A stretch of DNA of 64,000 nt from Sphingomonas bacterium. Its GTDB lineage: Bacteria > Pseudomonadota > Alphaproteobacteria > Sphingomonadales > Sphingomonadaceae. Position 1 is the first letter of the stretch, and each line of letters begins with the position of its first letter. This document shows, one piece after another, positions 39,601 through 47,093 of the stretch. A model generated the notes under the pieces. The model worked only from the letters and a program-made list of their open reading frames with translations. It was not told where the DNA came from and did not search any database. The stretch is taken from contig JASBRX010000016.1 of NCBI GenBank assembly GCA_030149245.1, forward strand, positions 1 through 64,000, in the 5' to 3' direction. Both the position numbers and the translations under genes were made by a program.

Positions 39601-40303
39601 CCAGCCGTTTGGCGATCCGCGCCAGCCGCTCGGCAATGTCGCGCGTCACTTCCGCCGCGCGCAGCGTGGGGTTCAGCGTTTGCGGCGCGGTCCAGATCGC
39701 CGTCAGCCGTTGCTGCACCTCCGGCAGCAACAGATCGTCCATCGACAATCGGTAGCTGTGCCGGTCGGGGAAATGGTCGTAGTTTTTGCCCAGCCCCGAA
39801 AAATCAGCATAAACTTCAATGACATTGCCGACATCGACGATCAGCAGGAACGGCGGATATCCGTGATCGACCGGCAGCGCGCGGGCATAATCCTCCGCCT
39901 GCCGCCGCGCCGCGATCATCACCTTGTCCCAGCTTTTGGTCCCGCGCTTGGCATGGCCCAATTTCTGCGTCGTCTCGATGCCCGCCAGCGCCAGCTGCTC
40001 GCTTTCCACCGCCTGTTGCCGCTTGGCCGACTGCTTCGCCTCCAGGACGAAGCACCCGCGCTTGTAACAGTCGATGCGCCCGGTCGAACTCGTGCCATTG
40101 GGATGGTGGAACGTCACGTTCCGCTCGAACACATAATCGTTGAACCGCGTTTCCTCGCGCGCAAACTCGGGCTGGGGCAGGCCCAGCGCGCCGGTCAGCC
40201 GTTCGACGAACAGCTGATAATTGGCCATTTCCGATCCGCCCGACGCCTTGGCCTTTTCGACCAGCGCCTCCAGCGGCCCGACGCTCACATCCCCCATCGT
40301 CAT
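36665..40303 (-). CDS. single-chain restriction-modification enzyme, MmeI/type IIL-like
   Basis: 1212 aa. The N-terminal nuclease signature D78-X9-E88-X-K90 (RIDCYKRGCFVLEAKQS) has the spacing I recall for MmeI. A helical connector (about 150-360) precedes the N6-adenine methyltransferase with SAM motif I VLDPACGTGNFLY (about 429-441) and catalytic NPPF (610-613). The target-recognition and C-terminal helical parts lie at about 800-1212. One protein thus methylates and cuts DNA outside its site. It is intact and solitary. Parts of the gene (about 37.4-39.5 kb) are less GC-rich than neighbours. A second ATG at 40297 is better spaced from GGGGA. Confidence 0.88.
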   Translation of the reverse strand: MTMGDVSVGPLEALVEKAKASGGSEMANYQLFVERLTGALGLPQPEFAREETRFNDYVFERNVTFHHPNGTSSTGRIDCYKRGCFVLEAKQSAKRQQAVESEQLALAGIETTQKLGHAKRGTKSWDKVMIAARRQAEDYARALPVDHGYPPFLLIVDVGNVIEVYADFSGLGKNYDHFPDRHSYRLSMDDLLLPEVQQRLTAIWTAPQTLNPTLRAAEVTRDIAERLARIAKRLEKKYAPVEIAQFLMRCLFTMFAEDVGPEDEAQRLIPNRGFESLLHQMIDTPQHFAPALESLWRVMNSGGYESRLNAKIREFNGGLFRNVRALPLDQDDILELHNAAKRRWGDVEPAIFGTLLESALDPAERSQLGAHYTPRPYVERLVIPTIMEPLRSDWVETQTRIEDLRQRGDERGALRAAQAFHRKICTTRVLDPACGTGNFLYVSLELMKRLEGEVLEAIQALGGEPESIKDYPEHWTKGQQLARSLGRFKVSPAQFYGLELNERAVEIADLVLWLGYLKWEIRTVGLDKLTEPILDAYGTIRHQDALIAYDGKELARDGQGNLITMWDGVTKKLHPITGEEVPDENARKETYHYVKPRRAERPEAEFIVGNPPFIGGKDMRAELGDGYAEACWKVRPDVPGGADFVMHFWDEAARRLVAKPAKKGAVNPLRRFGFITTNSITQTFSRRVVERWMNAKDPLSLIYAVPDHPWMKSADKAAVRIAMTVAQAGNHEGVLAEVVGEAELNSDAPKVELERREGKVTSNLTLGADLSAAGPLLANEALASRGVSLHGAGFIVTPEEAAGLGLGTVPGLDRHILHYRHGRDLAQRPRGVMVIDLCGLTASEVMQRFPAVYQRVVDLVKPERDHNNRATRRDNWWLFGELAPAFREYSAGLSRYIATVETAKHRFFQFLDPSIRPDNMLVAIGLENSASLAVLSSRLHVHWAINLGGWLGMGNDPRYSKTRTFDPFPFPLNPSPRLTELGERLDAFRKERLAAHDFLTMTGLYNALERVRELDAGIGEPLSAAERDTYDAGQIAILKELHDEIDRAVFAAYGWSDLGEALVGKPGGTTPSAHKSAAQEAAEEELLVRLVALNQERAAAEQAGVVQWLRPEFQKPRLAAKVKGEVQVEADLGEVVVTQDVKWPSDGLDQIRSVRDLLARAESPITVPALAGAYAGRATPKRRERVEQVLETLVATGAARRDEASRGYYLPR

Positions 40304-40395
40304 TCCCCGACGCTACTCAGCACCGCCCCCGCTGACCAGCCCAATCCGCTCTGCCACCCCGTGACTCTTGCGCCGCGTTCCTTTATTGTTCCGCC

Positions 40396-41700
40396 ATGGC
40401 CGACCCGGCATTTCTCGATCTTCCGCCCCGTCCGCTGCGCTGGCTGTATCTCGACCTCAACAGCTATTTCGCGGCGGTCGAGCAGCAGTTGAACCCCGAC
40501 CTGCGCGGCCGGCCGATCATCGTCGCCCCGGTCGACAGCGACACCACCGTCGCCATCGCCGCCTCGGTCCAGGCCAAGAAATACGGCATCCGCACCGGCA
40601 CCCCGGTGTGGGAAGCCAAGCGCCTGTGCCGCGACCTCATCGTGACGCCGGGGCAGCACGAAAAATATGTCGAGTTCCACGAGGCGATCGTCGCCGAAAT
40701 CTGGCGGCACATCCCGGTCACCGCGGTCTGCTCGATCGACGAAGTCGCCTGCCGCCTGCTCGACAATGAAAACAGCCCCGAACAGGCCATGGCGCTGGCC
40801 CGGCGGATCAAGGCCGGGATCATCGCCAATGTCGGCGAATGCCTCACCAGTTCGGTCGGCATCGCCCCCAACCGCCTGCTGGCCAAGCTCGCCAGCGACA
40901 TGGAAAAGCCCGACGGCCTGACCGTGCTGACGCAGGAACAGCTGCCCGACCGCCTGTTCACGTTGAAGCTGCGCGACATCGCCGGCATCGGCGCCAAGAT
41001 GGAGAAGCGCCTGGCGCAACAGGGCATATTGGACATCGGCCAGCTGTGCGAACGCCGCCCGCGCGACGCCGGATCGGCCTGGGGCGGGGTCAATGGCGAC
41101 CGGCTCTGGTATCTGCTCCACGGTTTCGACCTGCCCGAAAAGCCGACGCAGAACCGCACCATCGGCCACAGCCACGTCCTCAGCCCCCGCAAGCGCGGGC
41201 TGGAACCCGTCCGCCTCACCGCCCGCCGCCTCGCCCTCAAATGCGCCGCCCGCCTCCGCCGCAAGGACTATGTCAGCCGCCTGCTGGTCCTCCATGCGAA
41301 GTTCGAGGATGACAAGTCGGTCTGGCGCACCTCGATGAAGCTCCCCGCGACACAGGACAGTTTCGCGATCCTCGCCGCGCTCGACGCCATCTTCCCCCGC
41401 CTCGCCGCCGCCGGCCGCACCCGCCCCGGCGGCTTTGCCATAAGGATGATCGGCGTCACCCTCTCCGAAATCGCCCCCGTCGGCGCGGCCCAGGACTCGC
41501 TGTTCGCCGCGCTCGATCCGAATGATCCGCTCGCCCGCGAAACCCGCACCCTCTCGCTCAGCAAGGCGATGGACCGGATCAACGAGAAATTCGGCCGCCA
41601 CGCCGTCTCGGTCGGGCCGATGGACGGTAGCCGCACCGACCGCGTCGGCACCAAGATCGCCTTTGGCCGCATCCCCGATCTGGACGAATTCCACGAATGA
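40396..41700 (+). CDS. Y-family DNA polymerase (DinB/UmuC superfamily)
   Basis: 434 aa error-prone translesion polymerase. Catalytic carboxylates: D20 in WLYLDLNSYFAAVEQQ and D115-E116 in VCSIDEVACR. ASVQAKKYGIRTGTPVWEAK is the fingers region. Helix-hairpin-helix segments (GIAPNRLLAKLASDMEKP and LRDIAGIGAKMEKRLAQQGI) and a little-finger domain follow. The DLNS variant (rather than DMDC/DMDAF) resembles the UmuC side of the family. There is no beta-clamp motif that I can name with certainty. Divergent from the restriction gene, with a shared 92-nt promoter region. Control by LexA was not demonstrable. Confidence 0.88.
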   Translation: MADPAFLDLPPRPLRWLYLDLNSYFAAVEQQLNPDLRGRPIIVAPVDSDTTVAIAASVQAKKYGIRTGTPVWEAKRLCRDLIVTPGQHEKYVEFHEAIVAEIWRHIPVTAVCSIDEVACRLLDNENSPEQAMALARRIKAGIIANVGECLTSSVGIAPNRLLAKLASDMEKPDGLTVLTQEQLPDRLFTLKLRDIAGIGAKMEKRLAQQGILDIGQLCERRPRDAGSAWGGVNGDRLWYLLHGFDLPEKPTQNRTIGHSHVLSPRKRGLEPVRLTARRLALKCAARLRRKDYVSRLLVLHAKFEDDKSVWRTSMKLPATQDSFAILAALDAIFPRLAAAGRTRPGGFAIRMIGVTLSEIAPVGAAQDSLFAALDPNDPLARETRTLSLSKAMDRINEKFGRHAVSVGPMDGSRTDRVGTKIAFGRIPDLDEFHE

Positions 41701-41798
41701 GACGGGATATTGTATCGATGCGACGCAATATGCGTTGGATGTCTGTTATCCGTTATATCTTGACCCCCGATGCTGCGTGCGCAAAGGAAAGTCCCGCT

Positions 41799-42182
41799 AT
41801 GAACATGCGTCTCCTCCCCGCCGCTGCGGTCGCGCTGCTCGCGCTGTCCGCCTGTAATCCCGAACCCGAAGTGATCAGCGAACGCGCACCCGATCCGATG
41901 GAATCGCAGCTTGCGAACGCCGCGCCGGTCGAACTGCCGCCGTCGATCAAGGCGACCGTGTCGATGCGCTGCCAGCCGGGCAATGCGCTCGTGTTCGTCG
42001 AATTCTTCAACCAGGACAAGCTGGTCACCGTCGCCACCGAAAAGGGCGGCACCAAGACCCGCCTGACCGCGCCGGAAGCAGGCCAGCCCTTCACCGCTGA
42101 GGGCGGCTGGAAGCTGACCGGCACCCCGGAATCGGCCACCGTCGAAATCCCGGGCAAGGGCACGCTGACCTGCAAGGGCTAA
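41799..42182 (+). CDS. small lipoprotein, 127 aa
   Basis: Signal peptide with lipobox: MRLLPAAAVALLALSAC, with C20 as the acylation site, followed by NPEPEVISE. Because +2 is Asn rather than Asp, outer-membrane sorting is likely. The mature domain (about 60-127) is beta-rich (TVSMRCQPGNALVFVEFF, VEIPGKGTLTCKG) with two cysteines that could form a disulfide. No family is recognised. ATG 41799 has AAGGAAAG about 8 nt upstream; an in-frame extension back to 41697 is discarded. A strong terminator follows. Confidence 0.75.
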   Translation: MNMRLLPAAAVALLALSACNPEPEVISERAPDPMESQLANAAPVELPPSIKATVSMRCQPGNALVFVEFFNQDKLVTVATEKGGTKTRLTAPEAGQPFTAEGGWKLTGTPESATVEIPGKGTLTCKG

Positions 42183-42204
42183 GCACTCAAACCACTCGTT
42201 TCAC

Positions 42205-42235
42205 AAAAGAGCCGGCAACAACCGGCTCTTTTTTT
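42205..42235 (+). terminator. strong intrinsic terminator
   Basis: AAAAGAGCCGG pairs with CCGGCTCTTTT around a CAACAA loop, followed by a run of Ts. It lies 23 nt after the lipoprotein stop. The symmetric A/T flanks would allow function on both strands. Confidence 0.93.
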
Positions 42236-42243
42236 ATGCGCGG

Positions 42244-42270
42244 TGTCACATCCGCCGTTCCTGCCTCGTC
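42244..42270 (+). promoter_or_regulatory. ECF41-type promoter for the CMD-sigma operon
   Basis: TGTCACA (42244-42250), exactly 16 nt, then CGTC (42267-42270). This is the ECF41 consensus (TGTCACA-N16-CGTC) known from B. licheniformis and R. sphaeroides work, as I recall it. It stands 31 nt before the start of the decarboxylase gene whose operon partner is an ECF41 sigma factor, so autoregulation is very likely. Confidence 0.9.
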
Positions 42271-42301
42271 ATGTCAGCGCAACCCAACAAGGAGCATGAC
42301 G

Positions 42302-42760
42302 ATGACCGCCAAACTCGACCCCTTCGCCGCAGCCCCCGGCGTGATGAAACCCTGGTTCGCCGCCTCCACCACGATCGCCGCCAGCCTCGAACCGGCGCTG
42401 ATCGAACTGATCAAGATCCGCGCCTCGCAGGTCAACCAATGCGCCAACTGCATCAACATGCATACCGTCGAAGCGCGGGCCAAGGGAGAGAGCGAACAGC
42501 GCATCTACCTCCTCTCTGCCTGGCGCGAAGCCCCCTGCTACACCCCCCGCGAACGGGCCGCGCTCGGCTGGACCGACGCCTTGACGCGCCTGTCCGAAGG
42601 CCACACCCATCGCGCAGCCTATAACGCGCTGGCGGCCGAATTCAGCGAGGAGGAGCAGGTGAAGCTGACCATGATGATCAACATCATCAACGGGTGGAAC
42701 CGCCTTGCGGTCGGCTTCGATCTGTGGATCGAGCCAGCAGCTGCGAAAGCGGCGGCGTGA
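42302..42760 (+). CDS. carboxymuconolactone decarboxylase / AhpD-like protein
   Basis: 152 aa. All-alpha AhpD fold with the redox CxxC pair in NQCANCINMHTVEARAKGES, as in alkylhydroperoxidase-type members. Other landmarks are RIYLLSAWREAPCYTPRERAA, ALGWTDALTRL and INIINGWNRLAVGF. CMD proteins are the most frequent partner of ECF41 sigma factors, matching the next gene. ATG at 42302 is preferred: GGAG lies 7 nt upstream, whereas the ATG two codons earlier is too close. The stop overlaps the sigma GTG. Confidence 0.93.
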   Translation: MTAKLDPFAAAPGVMKPWFAASTTIAASLEPALIELIKIRASQVNQCANCINMHTVEARAKGESEQRIYLLSAWREAPCYTPRERAALGWTDALTRLSEGHTHRAAYNALAAEFSEEEQVKLTMMINIINGWNRLAVGFDLWIEPAAAKAAA

Positions 42761-43599
42761 CGCCGCAAGAGCATCAGGGCGCAGCGGAGTCATTCGATCC
42801 GCTGCGCTCCAAACTCATCCGCGTCGCCTATCGCATGCTCGGCTCGGTCGCCGATGCCGAGGATACGGTGCAAGACGCCTTCATCCGCTGGATGGGCACC
42901 GATCGTTCGGCGGTACGTGAGCCCGAGGCGTTTCTGCGCCGCACCGTCACGCGGCTGTGCCTCGACCGGCTCAAATCGGCGCGTCACCAGCGCGAAACCT
43001 ATATCGGCCCGTGGCTGCCCGATCCGCTGATCGAGGAAGCACCGGACGAGGATGTGACGCTCCCGCTGATGCTCGCACTCGAACGCCTTTCCCCACTCGA
43101 ACGCGCCGCATTCCTGCTCCACGACGTGTTCGGCGCGTCGTTTGAGGAGGTGGCGGCGACGCTCGACCGCGACCCCGCCGCCTGTCGCCAGCTCGCCGCA
43201 CGCGCCCGCGACCATGTCCGCGCCACTCGCCCCCGCTTTCAGGTCGAGCAGCAGCGCGGGCTAGAGATCGCCAACGCCTTTTTCAACGCGAGCCGCACCG
43301 GCGACCTCGCCGCACTCGGCGCGATGCTCGCCGACGATGTCAGCATTCATTCCGATGGCGGCGGCAAGCGCACGGCGGCAGTCCGGCTGGTGTTGGGCTT
43401 CAAACATGTGATGAAGCTGCACAAATCGCTCGCCGTGCTGTTCCGCAAATATGGCTCACACCTGCTGCGCGCCGGTTTCGTCAATGGCCTGCCCGGCTTC
43501 GTCACGATGGAGGGCGATGGCGAGATCCAGACCACCGCGCTGGAGATCGAAGGCGACCGGATCGTCGCGATCTACATCACCCGCAATCCCGATAAATAG
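42757..43599 (+). CDS. ECF41-group RNA polymerase sigma factor (SigJ-like)
   Basis: 280 aa. Sigma region 2 (LIRVAYRMLGSVADAEDTVQ, FIRWMG) and region 4 (LSPLERAAFLLHDVFG, SFEEVAATLDRDPAACRQLA) are followed by a SnoaL/NTF2-like C-terminal domain (about 160-280). The ECF41 signature motifs are present: WLPDPL (WLPEP-like), DGGGK and the C-terminal NPDK. In this group the C-terminal extension controls sigma activity in place of an anti-sigma factor. GTG 42757 overlaps the decarboxylase stop as GTGA. Confidence 0.94.
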   Translation: MTPQEHQGAAESFDPLRSKLIRVAYRMLGSVADAEDTVQDAFIRWMGTDRSAVREPEAFLRRTVTRLCLDRLKSARHQRETYIGPWLPDPLIEEAPDEDVTLPLMLALERLSPLERAAFLLHDVFGASFEEVAATLDRDPAACRQLAARARDHVRATRPRFQVEQQRGLEIANAFFNASRTGDLAALGAMLADDVSIHSDGGGKRTAAVRLVLGFKHVMKLHKSLAVLFRKYGSHLLRAGFVNGLPGFVTMEGDGEIQTTALEIEGDRIVAIYITRNPDK

Positions 43600-43690
43600 C
43601 GCCACCTGCATTGATCGCGCCTGTCGTTCTCTTGTTATCTCGGTAAGGAACAAGGATGATGGGTCCGACCAGAGCAGGAGGAAGCAGCGG

Positions 43691-44428
43691 GTGGCGACGA
43701 TCGCAGTGTACAGCCTCAAGGGCGGCGTCGGCAAAACCTCACTGGCGGTCAACCTTGCCTGGTCCGCCGCGACCCGCTCCGCGCGCCGCACCCTGCTTTG
43801 GGACCTGGACCCCCAGGCGGCCTCGACCTTCCTGCTGGGCGGCGGACAGGGCAAGGCGACCGCCCAATCGGTGTTCAGCAAGGATGTCGAACCGGCCAAG
43901 CTGATCCGGCCGACCGACATCGACCGGCTCGACCTGCTCGGCGCCGACGCGTCGCTGCGCGGCCTCGACCTCTTATTCCACGAACTCGACAAGAAGAAGC
44001 GGCTCGCCAAATTGCTCGGCCAGCTCGACGGTGCCTATGACCGGATGATCCTGGATTGCCCGCCGGGCCTCACCGAAACCAGCGAACAGGTGATGCGCGC
44101 CGCCGATCTGATCGTGGTGCCGGTCATCCCCTCCCCGCTCTCGCAGCGCGCGCTGGACGAGGTCGAGCGGCATCTGGGCGGAAAGGCAAAGGTGCCGCTG
44201 ATGCCGGTCCATTCGATGGTCGACCGCCGCCGCCGCCTCCATGCAGAAGCCTTGGCGCGTCATCGCGACTGGCCCGTCATCCCGATGGCCAGCCTGATCG
44301 AGGGGATGGCGGTGCGCCGCGCCCCGCTCGGCACCTTCGCCCCACGCAGCCCCGGTGCCCGCGCCGTCGATACGCTGTGGCAGGCGATCGAGAAACGCCT
44401 CGCCACGCCGCGCAAAGGGGCCAAATGA
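43691..44428 (+). CDS. ParA/MinD-family ATPase
   Basis: 245 aa. Deviant Walker A KGGVGKTS at residues 10-17 (YSLKGGVGKTSLAVNLAWSA), DLDPQAAST (Walker A') and the Walker-B region MILDCPPGLTE. This is the ParA/Soj superfamily, which works on membranes, nucleoids or large complexes as a positioning ATPase. No ParB or parS is seen and the gene is coupled to aat, so chromosome partition is unlikely; its cargo is unknown. GTG 43691 follows AGGAGG by 9 nt. Its TGA overlaps the aat ATG. Confidence 0.86.
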   Translation: MATIAVYSLKGGVGKTSLAVNLAWSAATRSARRTLLWDLDPQAASTFLLGGGQGKATAQSVFSKDVEPAKLIRPTDIDRLDLLGADASLRGLDLLFHELDKKKRLAKLLGQLDGAYDRMILDCPPGLTETSEQVMRAADLIVVPVIPSPLSQRALDEVERHLGGKAKVPLMPVHSMVDRRRRLHAEALARHRDWPVIPMASLIEGMAVRRAPLGTFAPRSPGARAVDTLWQAIEKRLATPRKGAK

Positions 44429-45180
44429 CGCGGCACACCGCCCGCGCCAGCGATCTCGACCCTGATCTGGTGCTGCGCGCCTATGCGATGGGCGTGTTCC
44501 CGATGTCCGAACATCGTGACGACCCCAGCGTCTTCTGGGTCGAACCGCGCCAGCGCGCGATCCTCCCGCTCGACGGCTTCCACCTCTCCCGCTCGCTGCG
44601 CAAGACGCTCGTCGCCGATCGCTTCCGCATCACCGCCGACACCGCGTTCGAAGCGGTGATCGCGCTCTGCGCCGAAAGCGCCGAAGACCGGCCCGACACC
44701 TGGATCAATCCCGCGATCGAGCGCGTCTTCACCGCGCTGCACCGGCGCGGCTTTGCCCATTCGGTCGAATGCTGGGACGGCGACCGCCTCGTTGGTGGCC
44801 TCTACGGCCTCGCCCTCGGCCGCGCCTTTTTCGGCGAGAGCATGGTCAGCCGCGCGCGCGACGCGTCCAAGGTCGCGATCGCCGCATTGGTCGCCCGGCT
44901 GCGCGTCGGCGGCTTCACCTTGCTCGACTGCCAGTTCATGACCGACCACCTTGCCTCATTGGGTGCGGTGGAGATCCCGCGCGACGACTATCTGTCGTTG
45001 CTGTCGGACTCGCTCGGCGAAGGCGCCGCCGGGCTGGCAGCAGCCGCAGGCGGCGTCGCCTCGGTCTCGGCCGATTTCGGTGCGCTCGACCGCTTGGGCG
45101 CATCCGCAGCGCCACCGCCCACCACCTCGCCCCCGGTATCGGGGAAGGTCATCGCACAGCTTTTGACCCACACGTCATAG
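44425..45180 (+). CDS. aat: leucyl/phenylalanyl-tRNA--protein transferase
   Basis: Transfers Leu or Phe from tRNA to proteins with N-terminal Lys/Arg, marking them for ClpAP (N-degron pathway). 251 aa. Landmarks: AYAMGVFPMSEHRDD, FWVEPRQRAILPLDGFHLSR, WINPAIERVFTALHRRGFAHS, VECWDGDRLVGGLYGLALGR, FFGESMVSRARDASKVA and LLDCQFMTDHLASLGA. After about residue 195 the chain is Ala/Ser/Pro-rich and not conserved in character. This tail lies over the 3' end of the opposite-strand DUF2155 gene (193-nt overlap). Confidence 0.94.
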   Translation: MTRHTARASDLDPDLVLRAYAMGVFPMSEHRDDPSVFWVEPRQRAILPLDGFHLSRSLRKTLVADRFRITADTAFEAVIALCAESAEDRPDTWINPAIERVFTALHRRGFAHSVECWDGDRLVGGLYGLALGRAFFGESMVSRARDASKVAIAALVARLRVGGFTLLDCQFMTDHLASLGAVEIPRDDYLSLLSDSLGEGAAGLAAAAGGVASVSADFGALDRLGASAAPPPTTSPPVSGKVIAQLLTHTS

Positions 45181-45641
45181 ATCGGGTGCTGCACGACATT
45201 GAGCGCCGGGCGCTCCTTGTACAGCCAGCCGGAAAAGACCCGCGCGACCTTGCCATCGGTGCCGCGAATATCGACCTGCGCGAACGCCCCGGTCAGCTGA
45301 TCGGTCTCCCACGGCGCAGTCTTTTCGCACGCGCGCAGCCGCACGATGACATCGCCCGCGCGCACCGCCCGCCCCGGCTTCAGCGTCAGCTCGCGCGCGA
45401 CGCCGTTGCGCTTGTTGAGCAGGCCCAGCACCGCCACCCGCTCGGCCATCGGGGTCACGCCCGTCACCGACGCGGTCGGCCCGGCATCGACCGCGACGAC
45501 CTCCGCCCCCGCCGCGCCCGCAGCCTTGGGCTGGACCTCGACCGTATCCACGGCATCGGCCTTGTTCTCAGCCGGCTTGCCCCCGCATGCCGCAAGCGCG
45601 ACCGGCGCCAGCAGCAGCGCAGCCATCCGGCTCCGGCGCAT
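44988..45641 (-). CDS. DUF2155 lipoprotein
   Basis: 217 aa. The N-terminus MRRSRMAALLLAPVALAACG has a lipobox (ALAAC). The DUF2155 core (about 75-165) includes RACEKTAPWETDQLTGAFAQ, VFSGWLYKERPALNVVQHPI and YDVWVKSCAM, with two conserved cysteines. DUF2155 genes commonly neighbour aat and the NDUFA12 gene in alphaproteobacteria. The last 50 residues are low-complexity (Ala/Ser/Pro) and overlap aat antisense. The start codon overlaps the NDUFA12 stop by one base (TGATG). Confidence 0.92.
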   Translation of the reverse strand: MRRSRMAALLLAPVALAACGGKPAENKADAVDTVEVQPKAAGAAGAEVVAVDAGPTASVTGVTPMAERVAVLGLLNKRNGVARELTLKPGRAVRAGDVIVRLRACEKTAPWETDQLTGAFAQVDIRGTDGKVARVFSGWLYKERPALNVVQHPIYDVWVKSCAMTFPDTGGEVVGGGAADAPKRSSAPKSAETEATPPAAAASPAAPSPSESDSNDR

Positions 45642-46033
45642 CAGGCGCCGGGCGTCCAGGCTTCGTAATCGCCCGTCGCACCCACGCGCTGGCCACCCTT
45701 CTCGAGCGCGCCCGGCGGACGATAGGCCAGCGCGCTGCCGGTCAGGTTCGGCACGGCAGGCTGTTCCCATTTGCGCACCGGCGGCAGCGCGCGATCGGGC
45801 ACATCGTCGATCTGATGGTGCAGCCAGCTGAACCACTCCGGCGGCACGCGGCTCGAATCATTCGACCCCTTGTAGATCACCCAGCGGCGCGGGCGGCCGT
45901 GCATGTCGGCCCCGCCCTGAAAATACAGGTTGCCGAGCGCGTCCTCGCCAACCTGATCCTTGCCGCGCAGCCCGACCCAGGTGCCAAAGGTGGAGCCGTT
46001 CCACCAGGTGAAGATGTTCGCGAAGATTCCCAT
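45641..46033 (-). CDS. NADH:ubiquinone oxidoreductase subunit, NDUFA12 family
   Basis: 130 aa. FANIFTWWNGSTFGTWVGLR, VGEDALGNLYFQGG, RRWVIYKGSNDSSRVPPEWF and SWLHHQIDDVPD are hallmark segments of the complex I accessory subunit NDUFA12 (B17.2) shared by mitochondria and alphaproteobacteria. It acts on the cytoplasmic side of complex I. Good support that the host is an alphaproteobacterium. It is the first gene of a pair with DUF2155. Confidence 0.96.
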   Translation of the reverse strand: MGIFANIFTWWNGSTFGTWVGLRGKDQVGEDALGNLYFQGGADMHGRPRRWVIYKGSNDSSRVPPEWFSWLHHQIDDVPDRALPPVRKWEQPAVPNLTGSALAYRPPGALEKGGQRVGATGDYEAWTPGA

Positions 46034-46074
46034 GGCCGCGCTTTACGCCGCGCGCGCGACGGGGGCAACGGCGA

Positions 46075-47034
46075 TCATCGCTTGATGAACCCCGCAATCG
46101 CATCGACCAGCCCCGGCGTCAGCGGCAGATCGGGGTCGTTATAGGTCGCGAAATTCGCCGCAGGATCGGTCGGCGCATTTTTGAGCGCATGGTTCATCTC
46201 GGGAAACACCTTGAGCGTGGCCGCAGGCTGCCCCGCCTTCATCGCATTGGCGTCGTCCATCGTCGTCTGCAGATCGCGCCCGCCCTGCACGATCATCGCC
46301 GGGATCCTGATCGTCGCGATCAGCTTGCCCGGATCGTAGGCGCCGGTGTCGATCAGGTAACGCTGGTTCGCCGGGGAAAAGATCGGGGCGAGCGCCGGAT
46401 GCATCGCGCTGGTATCGCCGACCTTCCCCGCCTCGATCGAATCGAGCACGGCGGTGATCTGGGGCATCAATGGCGCATTGCCGGGATTCTTGGCGAATTG
46501 TTCGCGCATCACCAGCGTCATCTTGCGACCCAGTGACGCGGCCAGCACCACGCCGCACAAATCCTTTTGCGTCTGCGCGGTCGCGAGCGCGACCATGCCG
46601 CCTTCGGAATGGCCGATCAGCCACACGCATTTCGCGCCGGTCTTCGCGCGCGCCGTCGCGACCCAATTGCCGACATCGGTGACATAGTCTGCGATCTTCG
46701 TGTCGCTGCCCGGCGCCTTGGCACCCTTGCTGCCATACATGCCGCGCTTGTCGATACGGATGGTGGAGATGCCCTGCGCCGCCAGCCCCTCGGCCAGCAT
46801 CTTCAGATGCGCGGCCTTGACCCCCATCGGATTGTTGCCGTCGCGGTCGGTGGGGCCCGAACCGGGGATGATCACCGCGACCGGCGCGCCCTTGCCCGCG
46901 TCGAGCATCGTGCCTTTGAGCGGGCCTGCTGGCCCCGTCGCCTCGACCTCGACCCCCGTTGGCGGCGTCTGTGCCGCGATTGCGCCGTGCGAAGCGGTCA
47001 GCAGAGCCGCCGCCGCCAATCCCCGAATCATCAT
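46075..47034 (-). CDS. exported alpha/beta hydrolase
   Basis: 319 aa with a Sec signal peptide (MIRGLAAAALLTASHGAIAA, cleavage near AIA-AQ). Alpha/beta hydrolase fold: oxyanion region VAVIIPGSGPTDRDGNN, nucleophile elbow GHSEGG, acid near MIVQGGRDLQTTMDD and His in FPEMNHALKNAP. Similar to S9-like and dienelactone-hydrolase-type esterases; the substrate is unknown. An 18-bp perfect palindrome sits 15 nt before the start, so it is probably under a dedicated repressor or activator. Confidence 0.86.
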   Translation of the reverse strand: MMIRGLAAAALLTASHGAIAAQTPPTGVEVEATGPAGPLKGTMLDAGKGAPVAVIIPGSGPTDRDGNNPMGVKAAHLKMLAEGLAAQGISTIRIDKRGMYGSKGAKAPGSDTKIADYVTDVGNWVATARAKTGAKCVWLIGHSEGGMVALATAQTQKDLCGVVLAASLGRKMTLVMREQFAKNPGNAPLMPQITAVLDSIEAGKVGDTSAMHPALAPIFSPANQRYLIDTGAYDPGKLIATIRIPAMIVQGGRDLQTTMDDANAMKAGQPAATLKVFPEMNHALKNAPTDPAANFATYNDPDLPLTPGLVDAIAGFIKR

Positions 47035-47048
47035 CCCGCCCTCCGTGA

Positions 47049-47066
47049 AATTATGATATCATAATT
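47049..47066 (-). promoter_or_regulatory. 18-bp perfect palindromic operator
   Basis: AATTATGATATCATAATT is a perfect palindrome 15 nt upstream of the hydrolase ATG. Its core ATGATATCAT shares the half-site ATGATAT with the palindrome at 2634-2652. It would cover the -10 region or leader of the hydrolase gene. The regulator is not identifiable in the window. Confidence 0.7.
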
Positions 47067-47093
47067 ACATCGTTCTCGGAGCGAGAACAAGCA

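Noticed and set aside
40300..41694. 464-aa minus-strand frame opposite the Y-family polymerase
   Set aside because: The plus strand carries the catalytic residues. The minus frame is shadow.
43691..44428. Chromosome-partition ParA with nearby parS
   Set aside because: No ParB gene and no parS-like 16-mer palindrome nearby. The gene is coupled to aat, so only the ParA/MinD superfamily is claimed.
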